Shown: positions 37,619 through 46,934 of the stretch, one piece after another
Position numbering within the stretch: position 1 is the first letter of the stretch
Layout: the number at the start of each line of letters is the position of its first letter
Assembly (NCBI RefSeq): GCF_022267535.1
Contig: NZ_JAHNZV010000020.1
Coordinates: forward strand, 1 to 47,364
DNA length: 47,364 nucleotides
Source of the DNA: Psychromonas antarctica
GTDB taxonomy: Bacteria > Pseudomonadota > Gammaproteobacteria > Enterobacterales > Psychromonadaceae
Direction of reading: 5' to 3'
Made by a program: the position numbers and the translations under genes
The notes under the pieces: model-generated
Told to the model about the DNA's origin: nothing
What the model saw: the letters and a program-made list of their open reading frames with translations, nothing else
Database searches by the model: none

Positions 37619-38112
37619 TTCTTACCTCTTAAAATTCAATTTTTATTTATTAGACTTTACTAATATACAGCAAGCATTAATAAAAGCGAAGAATAAAATA
37701 ATAGCAGCGCCCCCTTCTGCTTTGGCTATGTTAATTAACCTAAGCAAAAAAGCGAGGAAAGTAAATCATCTAAACGAAACATTCTGCTAATTAAGCAACA
37801 AAAAAGTTTCGCTGTTCCATAATTTGGAAAATATTGGCATCGAGCATTACCAATCAATAGGAGACGAATCATAAAGCCCCCTCCTACAGAAACTATTTAG
37901 GACATAACCGGAGATCTCCCTAATATTAAATAAGGCATGTATTTTGCTTTATTAACTAACATGTACGTAAAAAGATATTTACAACTTAATCTTTACACAA
38001 GCACAAGCGAAGTTTTATTCTATTAAAGTGATTTTTTATGCGAAAATTCTGTTATTTAGTGAATAAATAGCTACTATGGACTTTTTGATCGATATGATAA
38101 GGGATAAACGTA
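37619..38112. other. Divergent intergenic region
   Basis: No gene seen; the frame at 37578-37790 is a shadow of trxC and its upstream DNA. It should contain the trxC promoter on the left and the ABC transporter promoter on the right. GATAAGGGATAAACG precedes the ATG at 38113. Confidence 0.4.
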
Positions 38113-38910
38113 ATGAAGAATAAAATATGCAAGATGCTCGTTTTAGGTGCAATGACGCTCAGCTCAGTAAGCGCTAATGCAGGTGCAGGATTAGACCGTA
38201 TCGCAGAGTCAGGGGAACTACGAGCATGCTTTGACGCGGGATACATGCCCTTTGAAATGAAATCTAAGAACAATAACTACGTTGGTTTTGATATCGACTT
38301 AGGTAAAGAAATGGCAAGGCAAATGGGTGTTAAGTATGTACCTGTAAACACAGCATGGGATGGTATTATCCCCGCCCTTATAACAGGTAAATGTGACCTA
38401 ATTATGGCTGGAATGACGATCAATGCTCAGCGTAATATGAAAGTCAATTTTGCAGACCCCTATATTGTAGTAGGCCAATCCATCATCTTGAATCCTAAGT
38501 TAAGAGGGAAAATCAGCAGTTATAAAGATCTAAATGCACCTGAATATACGGTGACAAGTAAACTAGGTACAACAGGTGAGGTTGTTGTAAAAAGAATGCT
38601 CAGCAAAGCTAAATATAACGCATTTGAAACCGAAACAGATGCCGCTATGGAAGTGATAAATGGTAAAGCAGATGCCATGATTTACGACATGCCATTTGTA
38701 TCTATCTATACAGCTCAAAATAGCGATAAAGTTGATTCTATTCTTGAACCTTTCACTTATGAACCGCTTGGTTGGGCTGTAAAACAAGGCGATGCGGATA
38801 TGATTAACTTCTTAAATAACTTTCTTCGTCAAATTAAAGGTGATGGCACTTACGATCGAATCTATGACAAATGGTTCAAAAGTGACGATTGGTTGAAACA
38901 AATTAACTAA
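38113..38910 (+). CDS. Polar amino-acid ABC transporter, substrate-binding protein
   Basis: A 265-aa periplasmic protein of SBP family 3. The signal peptide is about 1-23 (SVSANA cleavage). The mature protein opens with LDRIAESGELRACFDAGYMPFE; GFDIDLGKEMA, ALITGKCDLIMAGMT, FADPYIVVGQ and GKADAMIYDMPF are the family hallmarks. It delivers a polar amino acid to the permease encoded downstream. The exact substrate cannot be read; the D in GFDIDLG and an Arg-containing pocket fit an amino acid. Confidence 0.95.
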   Translation: MKNKICKMLVLGAMTLSSVSANAGAGLDRIAESGELRACFDAGYMPFEMKSKNNNYVGFDIDLGKEMARQMGVKYVPVNTAWDGIIPALITGKCDLIMAGMTINAQRNMKVNFADPYIVVGQSIILNPKLRGKISSYKDLNAPEYTVTSKLGTTGEVVVKRMLSKAKYNAFETETDAAMEVINGKADAMIYDMPFVSIYTAQNSDKVDSILEPFTYEPLGWAVKQGDADMINFLNNFLRQIKGDGTYDRIYDKWFKSDDWLKQIN

Positions 38911-38954
38911 GTCAATTAGTCATACCATCCAGCTTAATATTGAGATCTATTTTG

Positions 38955-39008
38955 AGACGTGCAGTTCTAACTGAGCTTAAACTACAACGCAGTAAGAACT
39001 GCACGTCT
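38955..39008 (+). promoter_or_regulatory. Intercistronic hairpin between binding protein and permease
   Basis: AGACGTGCAGTTCT and its exact reverse complement (14 bp) flank a 26-nt loop. There is no T-tract. Such hairpins after binding-protein genes stabilise the upstream mRNA and lower expression of the permease genes. Confidence 0.75.
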
Positions 39009-39094
39009 AAATATAAAATAGCCCCATTAATTCTGCTAATTAGTATTAGATGCTTTTTGCACCTAGATACTTGCATCCTTACCTTGGTATTAAA

Positions 39095-40042
39095 ATGCAA
39101 AATAAAAAACACAATGTGGTCTGGCAGGCACTGTTTGTATTAACATTAATCATCATTGGATTTGCAGTTTATTCGGCATCACAAAAGATTGATTATACGT
39201 GGCAATGGAATCGTATTCTCCCTTATATAATAGATTCGTCGCCCGCTGAAACCTTCGCTGAAAATGATGGCCAAGTCACTATTAATGAAAACGGCACAAT
39301 TACTGTCGATTTCGACAACGGCGATCCTGCTTTACTTATCAAAAAAGCAGATCATCTGTTTGTCAGTGATGGCGCTTTTATTTTTGCAGGTGATAAAATA
39401 TCCAGCGTCAACCAGAAGAGCATGGGGGTACTGCTAGAAGGTCTATTGATGACCATTAAACTATCTGTCATATCCCTGTTTTTTGCCATTATTATAGGCT
39501 TAATCGCTGCGCTAATGCGTATTTCTCAAAATCCTCTTAGTCGCAATTTCTCTTTTTTATATATAGAGATTATTCGTGGTACACCACTGCTGGTGCAAAT
39601 ATTTATTGTCTATTTCTTCTTAGGAACTATTTTTGATTTAGATAGGTTCACTGCGGGTATTACTGCTTTATCCGTTTTCACCGGCGCTTATATTGCAGAG
39701 ATAATTCGTTCAGGCATTCAGTCGATACCACCCGGTCAAATGGAAGCTGCTCGCTCGTTGGGAATGAATTATCCAACCGCGATGACTTACGTCATTCTAC
39801 CTCAGGCATTTAAACGTACCTTACCGCCAATGGCAGGACAGCTAATTAACTTAATCAAAGATTCATCGCTGGTGTCTGTTATTTCAATCACAGACTTGAC
39901 CAAAGCTGGACGAGAAGTCGTTGCCGGCAGCTTCGCGACATTTGAAGTGTGGTTTACGGTAGCAGCGCTTTATCTTGTACTTACATCAACATTATCTTTT
40001 GCTATTCAGCGCATAGAGAAGAGGTTATCAAACAGTGACTAG
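39095..40042 (+). CDS. Polar amino-acid ABC transporter, permease (HisM/GlnP type)
   Basis: A 315-aa inner-membrane permease from the ATG at 39095, chosen because it gives a standard MQNKKHN-type N-terminus; an ATG 45 bp upstream is possible and neither has a strong ribosome-binding site. TM1 is followed by a soluble periplasmic segment (about 25-105), then five TM helices with [16 protein letters not shown] and the EAA loop [22 protein letters not shown] contacting the ATPase. The long periplasmic insert, carrying [18 protein letters not shown], is unusual for this subfamily. Confidence 0.9.
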   Translation: MQNKKHNVVWQALFVLTLIIIGFAVYSASQKIDYTWQWNRILPYIIDSSPAETFAENDGQVTINENGTITVDFDNGDPALLIKKADHLFVSDGAFIFAGDKISSVNQKSMGVLLEGLLMTIKLSVISLFFAIIIGLIAALMRISQNPLSRNFSFLYIEIIRGTPLLVQIFIVYFFLGTIFDLDRFTAGITALSVFTGAYIAEIIRSGIQSIPPGQMEAARSLGMNYPTAMTYVILPQAFKRTLPPMAGQLINLIKDSSLVSVISITDLTKAGREVVAGSFATFEVWFTVAALYLVLTSTLSFAIQRIEKRLSNSD

Positions 40043-40790
40043 AGCAGATTATAAAGGCGAAGAGATGGTGATCGCCAACAGTGTAGATAAAATATACGCA
40101 AACAACTGCCATGCGCTTAAAAAAGTTTCTGTTACGGTAAAACGTGGAGAGGTTGTGGTTATTATTGGGCCATCAGGCTCAGGTAAATCTACATTTTTAC
40201 GCACCCTAAATCAGTTAGAAACCGTTACCGAGGGAGAAGTCATTATCGATGGTATTAAGATGTATGACCCTTCAACAAATATTAATACACTACGTGAAAA
40301 TGTAGGCATGGTATTTCAGTCTTTTAATCTTTTCCCACATTTATCTGTTAAGAAGAATGTCATGCTTGCCCCTTTAAAAGTGCTTAAATTAAGCAAAGCA
40401 CAGGTTGAAGAAGAGGCGATCAAATTACTTACTCGAGTGGGCTTAGGCGAGAAAATAAATGTCTTTCCAAGTCAATTATCAGGAGGTCAGCAACAAAGAG
40501 TCGCGATAGCAAGAGCTTTAGCCATGAAACCAGACTTGATGTTATTTGATGAACCAACATCTGCACTAGATCCTGAAATGGTTGGAGAAGTGCTAGAAGT
40601 AATGAAATCACTCGCTGAAGAGGGGATGACCATGGTGGTGGTAACCCATGAAATGGGCTTTGCAAATGAGGTGGCCGACAGAGTTTTATTTATGGAAGAT
40701 GGTCAACTTCTTGTTGATGATGTACCGGATAAATTTTTTAAAAACCCGTCTCATCCAAGATTAAAGAAATTCTTATCGAGCATTTTGTAA
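40035..40790 (+). CDS. Polar amino-acid ABC transporter, ATP-binding protein
   Basis: A 251-aa ATPase with Walker A GPSGSGKS (45-52), Q-loop QSFNLFPH, signature LSGGQ (148-152), Walker B LMLFDE (168-173) and H-loop H205. It closely resembles GlnQ/ArtP. The GTG start overlaps the permease by 8 nt; an ATG at 40065 with AAGG 7 nt upstream gives the more usual N-terminus ([11 protein letters not shown]) and is a serious alternative. Last gene of the three-gene transporter operon. Confidence 0.95.
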   Translation: MTRADYKGEEMVIANSVDKIYANNCHALKKVSVTVKRGEVVVIIGPSGSGKSTFLRTLNQLETVTEGEVIIDGIKMYDPSTNINTLRENVGMVFQSFNLFPHLSVKKNVMLAPLKVLKLSKAQVEEEAIKLLTRVGLGEKINVFPSQLSGGQQQRVAIARALAMKPDLMLFDEPTSALDPEMVGEVLEVMKSLAEEGMTMVVVTHEMGFANEVADRVLFMEDGQLLVDDVPDKFFKNPSHPRLKKFLSSIL

Positions 40791-40953
40791 TTTACAAAGT
40801 GGACAGCATAAAACGGTAGGTATCAGGTCGGAATGGCATAACAGTCAGCCTTCCGTCCTTCCCAAAAGATTTACTACGGTTTTAAAAGTTTACTATTGAG
40901 TAATATTAGTTCACGCATTATCTCTTAGGCGCATTAATAAAGTAATGCCTTAA

Positions 40954-41313
40954 TTATGCTGTTATTGATATATCCGTATGCATAGCTTCACTATGGTGAC
41001 ATTCAATATGTAAATGTTTAGCAGTTAAGCTTAATTCTCTCACCACTATCTTAGCCGTTTCACGCAGTAAAGTGATCGCTCGTTCTTCATATTCAGCTAA
41101 TACCTGAAGGTGGATGGCTGCTACTGTTTCAATATTCACATCACCTGCATATAATTCGCGATATTCCTGCCCATCATCAGCCCAGTAACCTCTTTGTTTT
41201 GAGACCGTCGCACCGCCAAAGTGTTTTGATAGTGCATTACCAAAAAGATCGGCTACTTGAACATAAGTATTATCAGTACAGGCTAGGTAGGCTATAAAAG
41301 TTATACGAGTCAT
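40954..41313 (-). CDS. Conserved-looking small protein of unknown function
   Basis: A 119-aa soluble protein, predicted alpha/beta, with GGATVSKQRGYWADDGQEYRE in the middle (read in parts: an aromatic and acidic loop) and a long helix (ERAITLLRETAKIVV), ending in ECHHSEAMHTD. Several His and acidic residues could bind metal. No family was recognised. It lies 23 nt after the 455-aa gene on the same strand, so the two form an operon. A function in the service of the membrane protein upstream is inferred only from linkage. Confidence 0.7.
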   Translation of the reverse strand: MTRITFIAYLACTDNTYVQVADLFGNALSKHFGGATVSKQRGYWADDGQEYRELYAGDVNIETVAAIHLQVLAEYEERAITLLRETAKIVVRELSLTAKHLHIECHHSEAMHTDISITA

Positions 41314-41336
41314 GTGATTATCCTATTAATGTTTGC

Positions 41337-42704
41337 TCACTTTTTACCATGGTAAACATAGACGGTCGCCATAACAACTAAGGCACAAGCAGACCAAAGA
41401 CTAACATCAGGGCTTAACCATCGAAACAGATCAACTAAGCCTAAAATATTATCGTTCTTCAGTTTAGCAGCATTGCCGCTCATGTTTAATGCAAAATCTA
41501 TTACCGCTACCCCACCAATGGACACTAAAATCATCTCAATGGTTCTATTTTGAGATATTTTACGCTCTTCAGTAATCCGTTCTAAACGGGAGCGAATAAA
41601 GTTAGCACGTTCGCAAGTTGTTTTTTCCAATTCGTTTATTTGCCAGCTGGCAATAAAATTATCGACTAATTCTTTTCTATTTCCCTGAATACTGCGAGTC
41701 GCTTCGGCGAAATCCAGTTTAAGAAAATTAAGCAATTCTAATCGCCTAGCCGTTTGTGTCAGCAAGGAATCGGTCATCCTCGCTTTAAATCCTTTTTTCT
41801 GTTCGAGTTTAAGTAGATCCCTTAGGGTACTTTTAAAAACGCCACCATAAATGGTCATGAAAGCTGAATATATTTGGGCAATAGCCGTTGCTCGGAATAC
41901 ATCTTTGGCTACGGTATCGATATTATCTGAAAATACCAAGTAGTTACCAGAACCAATAAACATCTGAAACGCCCCGGTATTAAAAAAAACTTTTTCTGCA
42001 CAATTTGCCCATGTCATAAATTGGTTTTTAGCATTTTCAGAGAGAGAGGAACTGCATACCTGCAGGCACCTTCCAGTCCAAAGCAAGTGCTCCGGATTAT
42101 ATCGGAGTTTAAAATCTAAATCGCTGTAGATAGGATCTTTGCACTGAACACGCCCAGCACTTCCTAACAAATCACTTGATATTGGATGCAAAGCATCTAA
42201 AAAATTGGGATAAATAACATGCTGATAGATGCTTTCCGCAATAACCGAAAAAGCCTGATCTATCGTTGAAAGATCCAATCGTTGTAAAGCGGTCGAATCA
42301 AGAGTATCAGAGGATAAAGCAAAATCTATTCTGAGCAATCCAAGCGTATTATCAAAACAATATAGTTCAGCACACTGAAGTTTAAGACCTCGTTTGTCGG
42401 TAAATTTTATAATATCTTCCATCACGGCATGATCATCGTCAAGATTAACGACTCGCTTTAAGATAGGCTGAAAAGTTTCAGGAATTGCATCACGATCTAG
42501 ATTCCCATAACCGTATTTCCAATTAAGAGAATCGGGCAATAGTTGTTGTGATAATAACAAATCAAAGGACTTACCCGTTAATGGCAGAGATAATTTAGCT
42601 TGCTTGAGATCTTCGGATAGACTTTCACTTTGCATATTAATCGGGGTGCGTACAGGGGTCGTGGTGCTGAAAACAAGTGGAGATGCAGCCATAATATGTA
42701 TCAT
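41337..42704 (-). CDS. Membrane-anchored protein of unknown function
   Basis: A 455-aa protein. About 390 residues of soluble N-terminal sequence end in a charged helical region (about 300-392, coiled-coil-like: KLEQKKGFKARM, RSRLERITEERK), then two transmembrane helices (about 393-415 and 433-452) and a short basic tail. The layout (large cytosolic domain, coiled coil, two C-terminal helices) recalls CorA-type channels, but no GMN motif is present. No family was recognised. A nearby ATG at residue 5 is an alternative start. The first gene of a two-gene operon with the 119-aa protein. Confidence 0.75.
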   Translation of the reverse strand: MIHIMAASPLVFSTTTPVRTPINMQSESLSEDLKQAKLSLPLTGKSFDLLLSQQLLPDSLNWKYGYGNLDRDAIPETFQPILKRVVNLDDDHAVMEDIIKFTDKRGLKLQCAELYCFDNTLGLLRIDFALSSDTLDSTALQRLDLSTIDQAFSVIAESIYQHVIYPNFLDALHPISSDLLGSAGRVQCKDPIYSDLDFKLRYNPEHLLWTGRCLQVCSSSLSENAKNQFMTWANCAEKVFFNTGAFQMFIGSGNYLVFSDNIDTVAKDVFRATAIAQIYSAFMTIYGGVFKSTLRDLLKLEQKKGFKARMTDSLLTQTARRLELLNFLKLDFAEATRSIQGNRKELVDNFIASWQINELEKTTCERANFIRSRLERITEERKISQNRTIEMILVSIGGVAVIDFALNMSGNAAKLKNDNILGLVDLFRWLSPDVSLWSACALVVMATVYVYHGKK

Positions 42705-43151
42705 CCTTTGATATTCGATTATGCAATGAGTATAAAGAATATTGATTCGGGAGTATAGGCAAAAAATATCAGGGAAAGAGATGATTTATCATAGTTAATC
42801 AATGGGATATATGTCAATCAACAGACAATTAGTGGTGCCACTAACAGTGCTGGCGGCCATCATTATTGGAGCCTGGATACAGATTTCCATAGCGACCTTT
42901 AGATGATAACCTCAACGGGGGAGAGTGAAAGCGAAGTTATCTTTAGGATCATAAGGTGAGAAAACAACCTCATACAATATTGATAGTTTTGCGTGATTCA
43001 AGGCAACCGAGTGATCAGCTATGGCAATCCATTCGTCAATAGATAGTTAACATCCGTACTGATTAATATCGTCCAGATAAAGCACAGGAATCGATGGGAA
43101 GAAAGCTTTCACTTTCTACGAGCTAACAGCAATGCTATATCATTTGCCTGA
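42705..43151. other. Intergenic region, possible small membrane ORF
   Basis: A 34-codon plus-strand frame at 42802-42906 encodes a single hydrophobic helix (QLVVPLTVLAAIIIGAW) but lacks a convincing ribosome-binding site; it may be a small membrane protein or a fragment of a larger one. The rest shows no coding signal. Confidence 0.3.
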
Positions 43152-43520
43152 TTATTTGATGGCGTTAGCAGAGCTAACCAATAGATCCATTATTAATGTT
43201 GAAGCACCGAGGTGTGCTGCTATTTTAATTTCAATATCAGGGTAATACGGCTTAGTTTCATTAACAATTTGAGGGATATCTTCAATAACATGACGACCAG
43301 AATTAAGAAAATAAGGTAATACGATAATTGACGTTGCACCATCATCGACACATTTTTTTATCCCCTCGGGTATCAGTGTGTCTGCCAGCTCTAAAAAACC
43401 TGCATGAATAATTTTATATTGTTCAGAACAGTGCTGTTTTAATCGCTCAGCTATCGCAACCACTTCCTCATTTGACTGTTTCCGGCGACTGCCATGGGCA
43501 ATAATTAATAATGCTTTCAT
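43152..43520 (-). CDS. CbiX-like sirohydrochlorin chelatase
   Basis: A 122-aa single-domain chelatase of the CbiX-small/SirB family, predicted to insert Fe2+ or Co2+ into sirohydrochlorin. The metal-binding histidines are H9 (IIAHGSR) and H77 (NSGRHVIEDIP). GFLELADTLIPEGI and IIVLPYFL are family motifs. The start at 43520 is chosen over a longer frame because AGGA lies 8 nt upstream and the fold begins there. Just before cysG in the same strand order, so a shared siroheme/cobamide pathway is likely. Confidence 0.92.
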   Translation of the reverse strand: MKALLIIAHGSRRKQSNEEVVAIAERLKQHCSEQYKIIHAGFLELADTLIPEGIKKCVDDGATSIIVLPYFLNSGRHVIEDIPQIVNETKPYYPDIEIKIAAHLGASTLIMDLLVSSANAIK

Positions 43521-43647
43521 CTTATATATCCTATTTCTATTTTTAGAAAATGGCATTATTCACGACCAACTTAAATTTGCTCTCTGGCAATCGTAATTCG
43601 CTTATACGTATTTTACGTTGACGTTACATAACAGGTGATAACCAATT

Positions 43648-45078
43648 CTAATTGAGGTTTACCAAGAAGGGATCTCGGGACAGCTTTTGATGAGTTTCAG
43701 GATTAAACCATGTTAGTTTATTCGCCAAACTGACCACCTCACCAATAATAATCAACGTTGGCCCTTGCACGCCGCCAGCAAGTTGTACTAATTCAGAAAG
43801 TTTGCCGAGTAGCACATGCTGATCGGGCCGGGTCCCGTTACTGATCAATGCAACAGGGGTGTCTTTGGCACGACCAAAATGGAGCAACTGCATTTGTATC
43901 TCTTCAGCCTCTAATATGCCCATATAAATAACCAGCGTTTGATTACTAATTGAGAGAGCTTGCCAATTAAGCGCGTCACCATCGGGTTTTCTATGTCCAG
44001 TGACAAAAGTGACCGACTGTGAAAAATCTCGATGAGTAAGCGGAATGCCAGCGTACGCACTACACCCCGAAGCAGCCGTTATTCCTGGCACAACTTGAAA
44101 AGCAATACCGGCCTCGACAAGCTGCTCAAGTTCTTCGCCACCACGACCAAAAATAAATGAATCGCCACCTTTTAGGCGAACGACTTTTTTACCTTGTCGC
44201 GCATACTCCACCAGCATCTCATTTGTTCTGGATTGTGCTACCTCATGATTCCCGGCATTTTTACCAACAGAAATTAAATCAGCATCTCTGCGCACTAAAT
44301 CTAAAATCTCAGACGAGACCAATCTGTCATAGAGAACGACCTCTGCTTGTTGCATCAATTGCAATGCTTTTAAGGTAAGTAATGAAGGATCGCCAGGACC
44401 GGCTCCGACTAAGGCAACTTCACCATAAGCTACATCAGAAGTTAAATCTTCCTCCATCAATTTAAGAGCGTTATCGGTTTGGCCCTTTTCTAATAAGCTC
44501 GCTAGTCGACCATTTCCAAAGAGTTTTTCCCAATAACGGCGACGTAATGAGACGTTTTTAATGACTTTTTTAACACGGTGTCGAAATTCACCGGAGATAG
44601 TGGCTAAACGCCCTAAATGCATCGGCAATAAAGTTTCTAAGCGCTCACGGATTAAACGTGCTAATACGGGCGCGTTTCCACTGCTTGAAATGGCAACAAT
44701 AATCGGTGAACGATCAACAATAGAGGGCATGATAAAGCTAGAAAGCTCTGGTGCATCGACCACATTGACTAATAATTGCAATTTATTTGCAGCGGTTGCG
44801 ACTTGCTGATTTATCATTTTCTGATTTGTCGCTGCAATCACTAACCATTTGCCAATTAACAAATCTGAAGAAAAACATTGCTGAATGACCTTTAGCTGCT
44901 TCGCCTGTGCTTTTTCCAGAATACGAGCATCAACTTGGGGGGCACAGACAGTCACGTCAATACCGGCTTTAAGTAATAAATGCACTTTACGTAAGGCGAC
45001 ATCACCTCCACCAACAACAAGACATGGTCGGCTTTCGAGTTTGGCAAAAATAGGTAGGTAATCCATCTGAGTGCTCAA
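43648..45078 (-). CDS. cysG: Siroheme synthase CysG
   Basis: A 476-aa fusion that makes siroheme from uroporphyrinogen III for sulfite and nitrite reductases. The N-terminal part (about 1-150) is the NAD-dependent precorrin-2 dehydrogenase/ferrochelatase (VVGGGDVALRK at 21-31, Ser in the AISSSGNAP loop near 129). The C-terminal part (about 220-460) is the SAM-dependent methyltransferase (VGAGPGDPSLL, VVRLKGGDSFIFGRGGEE, VPGITAASGCSAYAG). The length matches E. coli CysG. Having CbiX next door gives a second, possibly redundant chelatase. Confidence 0.97.
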   Translation of the reverse strand: MSTQMDYLPIFAKLESRPCLVVGGGDVALRKVHLLLKAGIDVTVCAPQVDARILEKAQAKQLKVIQQCFSSDLLIGKWLVIAATNQKMINQQVATAANKLQLLVNVVDAPELSSFIMPSIVDRSPIIVAISSSGNAPVLARLIRERLETLLPMHLGRLATISGEFRHRVKKVIKNVSLRRRYWEKLFGNGRLASLLEKGQTDNALKLMEEDLTSDVAYGEVALVGAGPGDPSLLTLKALQLMQQAEVVLYDRLVSSEILDLVRRDADLISVGKNAGNHEVAQSRTNEMLVEYARQGKKVVRLKGGDSFIFGRGGEELEQLVEAGIAFQVVPGITAASGCSAYAGIPLTHRDFSQSVTFVTGHRKPDGDALNWQALSISNQTLVIYMGILEAEEIQMQLLHFGRAKDTPVALISNGTRPDQHVLLGKLSELVQLAGGVQGPTLIIIGEVVSLANKLTWFNPETHQKLSRDPFLVNLN

Positions 45079-45163
45079 TATAAATTAGAAGAATGAGTAC
45101 TATAAAGAAAAATTTAGCTGAATTAAAACACTAAAAAAGCATTTGTTATTTCATTTAATACTA

Positions 45164-45583
45164 TTACTTATTAAGCGGAAGAGAATAATCCAATAAAGCA
45201 CGCACACCATCATGCCAAGTAAAGATGCCTTTCACCACCCCATTCTCTAATACCGGTAAACAGCCTATTTTATTGTCCAACATTATGATTAATGCCGCAT
45301 GGATAGATAAATCGGGATTAATAGTAATAGGTGAGCGTGTCATTATTTGATGTGCGCGTTTATTGAGGGTTGTTTTATCACGAACAGATTCGGCATCCGT
45401 ACCTAAGAAAGGACTCAAACAACGCAATAGATCACGATCACTGATAACTCCTTGTAATTGATCATCTTCAATCACTAAGATATGGCGGAAGGTCGCACAA
45501 TCAAGGATCTGTTTTACAACGGTCAATCTATCATCCATATCCACAGTTGCGACACGAATGGTCATTACATCACAAACATTCAT
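45164..45583 (-). CDS. Two-CBS-domain protein
   Basis: A 139-aa cytosolic protein made almost only of a CBS pair (about 4-60 and 78-132), with VISDRDLLRCLSP and GIFTWHDGVRALLD at the domain ends. Such stand-alone pairs bind adenosine nucleotides and act as energy sensors. ATG 45583 is preferred over an upstream start because AGAGA precedes it and the domain starts there. The gap to cysG is 85 nt, so co-transcription is possible. Target unknown. Confidence 0.88.
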   Translation of the reverse strand: MNVCDVMTIRVATVDMDDRLTVVKQILDCATFRHILVIEDDQLQGVISDRDLLRCLSPFLGTDAESVRDKTTLNKRAHQIMTRSPITINPDLSIHAALIIMLDNKIGCLPVLENGVVKGIFTWHDGVRALLDYSLPLNK

Positions 45584-45674
45584 TTTCAATCTCTTTATAA
45601 CTGGCTCCAAGCGGTTAAAGTCTAAGTATAAAAAAACGGCTTTAACCGATTCGGAAAATGTGAATTAGTCGATC

Positions 45675-45700
45675 CCCATGTTACTTCAAGATACAAAATC
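45675..45700. repeat. Half copy of the 20.9-kb palindrome family
   Basis: CCCATGTTACTTCAAGATACAAAATC matches one arm plus loop of 20907-20955 with one base changed; the second arm has diverged. Confidence 0.6.
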
Positions 45701-45880
45701 AGCAAGTGATATTGTACTTAGATGTTAGGCACGAAATGTAATATAGTTGTTCTCCATTGAGATTTCATAACAATGCAGGAGAATGCAATTTGGCTTGTAC
45801 CTCTTTCGAAAACCAGTAGTGCGTTATAACATTCGATACGGGATTTACCATTCAAGGTGTTAAATGCTTGCGTTTACAGC

Positions 45881-45915
45881 GGCCGATAGGATTAACACAG
45901 TTAATCTTATCGGCC
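45881..45915. terminator. 16-bp hairpin, probable terminator
   Basis: GGCCGATAGGATTAAC pairs with its partner arm around a 3-nt loop with one G-T mismatch. Only a short T run follows on the plus strand and none on the minus strand, so it may stop mdh read-through weakly or act as a processing site. Confidence 0.5.
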
Positions 45916-45986
45916 TTTATGCAGTGCCTTATTGTTGTCTCCGAGCGGAGTCCGGATAAAGCATATTAATGTGATATGAGTATATA

Positions 45987-46934
45987 TTATTCGTCTTTAT
46001 TTAGAACAAAATCAATCCCTTTTTGAATATCTGCATGCAACACGGATAACATCTCTTGTTTTTTCTGCTCTTCAAAAGGGCTTAACTCACCAAAGGGGAG
46101 AACGCGTTCAATACCATTTTTACCCAGTAGCAATGGCTGAGTGAAAAATGGCGAGCAGGCATTACCACCATCAACATAAGCATTTTGAATAATACCTTGC
46201 TTACCTAGCAAGGCTTGCACAAGATTAACGCCAAAAATAGAAGCCGCACGCGCCATTGAAAGTGTTGCTGAACCTCCACCCGCTTTCGCTTCGACAACTT
46301 CGGTACCTGCATTTTGGATCCGCTCAGTCAGTTCAATCACTTCTTGATCACTAAAATGAACACCTTGTACCTGCGATAAGACAGGTAAAATAGTCGTGCC
46401 GCTATGGCCACCAATAACATTAACACGCACATGCTCTGCAGGAAGCCCCGTTTTCTCAGCGACAAAATCCTCTGCACGAATAACGTCTAAGGTAGTAATA
46501 CCAAAGAGTTTGTTTTTATTATAGACACCTGCTTTTTTAAGCACTTCTGATGCGATAGCAACGGTCGTATTAACGGGATTAGTTATAATACCTATACATG
46601 CTTCGGGCGCGACTTCTGCCACTTTAGCAACTAATTTAAAGATAATACTGGCATTAATATTAAACAAATCGGAGCGGTCCATGCCCGGTTTACGTGCAAC
46701 ACCAGCACAAATCAACACCACATCAGCGCCTTCAAGTGCAGGTGAGGGATCGTCTCCGGCATAACCTTCCACTTTGACACTGGTAGGAATATGACTTAAA
46801 TCTTTCGCTACTCCAGGGGTCACTGCAGCAATATCATAAAGTGATAACGATGAATTTTCAGGCAGATCAAGTTTTAACAATAACGCGAGGGCTTGCCCAA
46901 TTCCACCAGCGGCACCCAAAACAGTAACTTTCAT
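45987..46934 (-). CDS. mdh: Malate dehydrogenase
   Basis: A 315-aa NAD-dependent enzyme of the TCA cycle. The Rossmann motif GAAGGIGQ is at 7-14. The active-site residues fall at exactly the E. coli positions: R81 and R87 ([10 protein letters not shown]), D150 and R153 (TLDVIRAED), H177 (GGHSGT). The start is placed at 46934 because GGAGG lies 5 nt upstream; an earlier in-frame start would run through that ribosome-binding site. Single gene on this strand. Confidence 0.98.
   Translation of the reverse strand: MKVTVLGAAGGIGQALALLLKLDLPENSSLSLYDIAAVTPGVAKDLSHIPTSVKVEGYAGDDPSPALEGADVVLICAGVARKPGMDRSDLFNINASIIFKLVAKVAEVAPEACIGIITNPVNTTVAIASEVLKKAGVYNKNKLFGITTLDVIRAEDFVAEKTGLPAEHVRVNVIGGHSGTTILPVLSQVQGVHFSDQEVIELTERIQNAGTEVVEAKAGGGSATLSMARAASIFGVNLVQALLGKQGIIQNAYVDGGNACSPFFTQPLLLGKNGIERVLPFGELSPFEEQKKQEMLSVLHADIQKGIDFVLNKDE

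Larger units (their letters stand above)
45584..45986. other. Intergenic region with repeat and hairpin
   Basis: It contains a half copy of the 20.9-kb palindrome family (45675-45700) and a strong hairpin (45881-45915). No gene seen. Confidence 0.5.

Noticed and set aside
42802-42906. 34-codon small membrane protein gene
   Set aside because: It has a hydrophobic helix but no convincing ribosome-binding site, so it is kept only as a remark in the intergenic entry.
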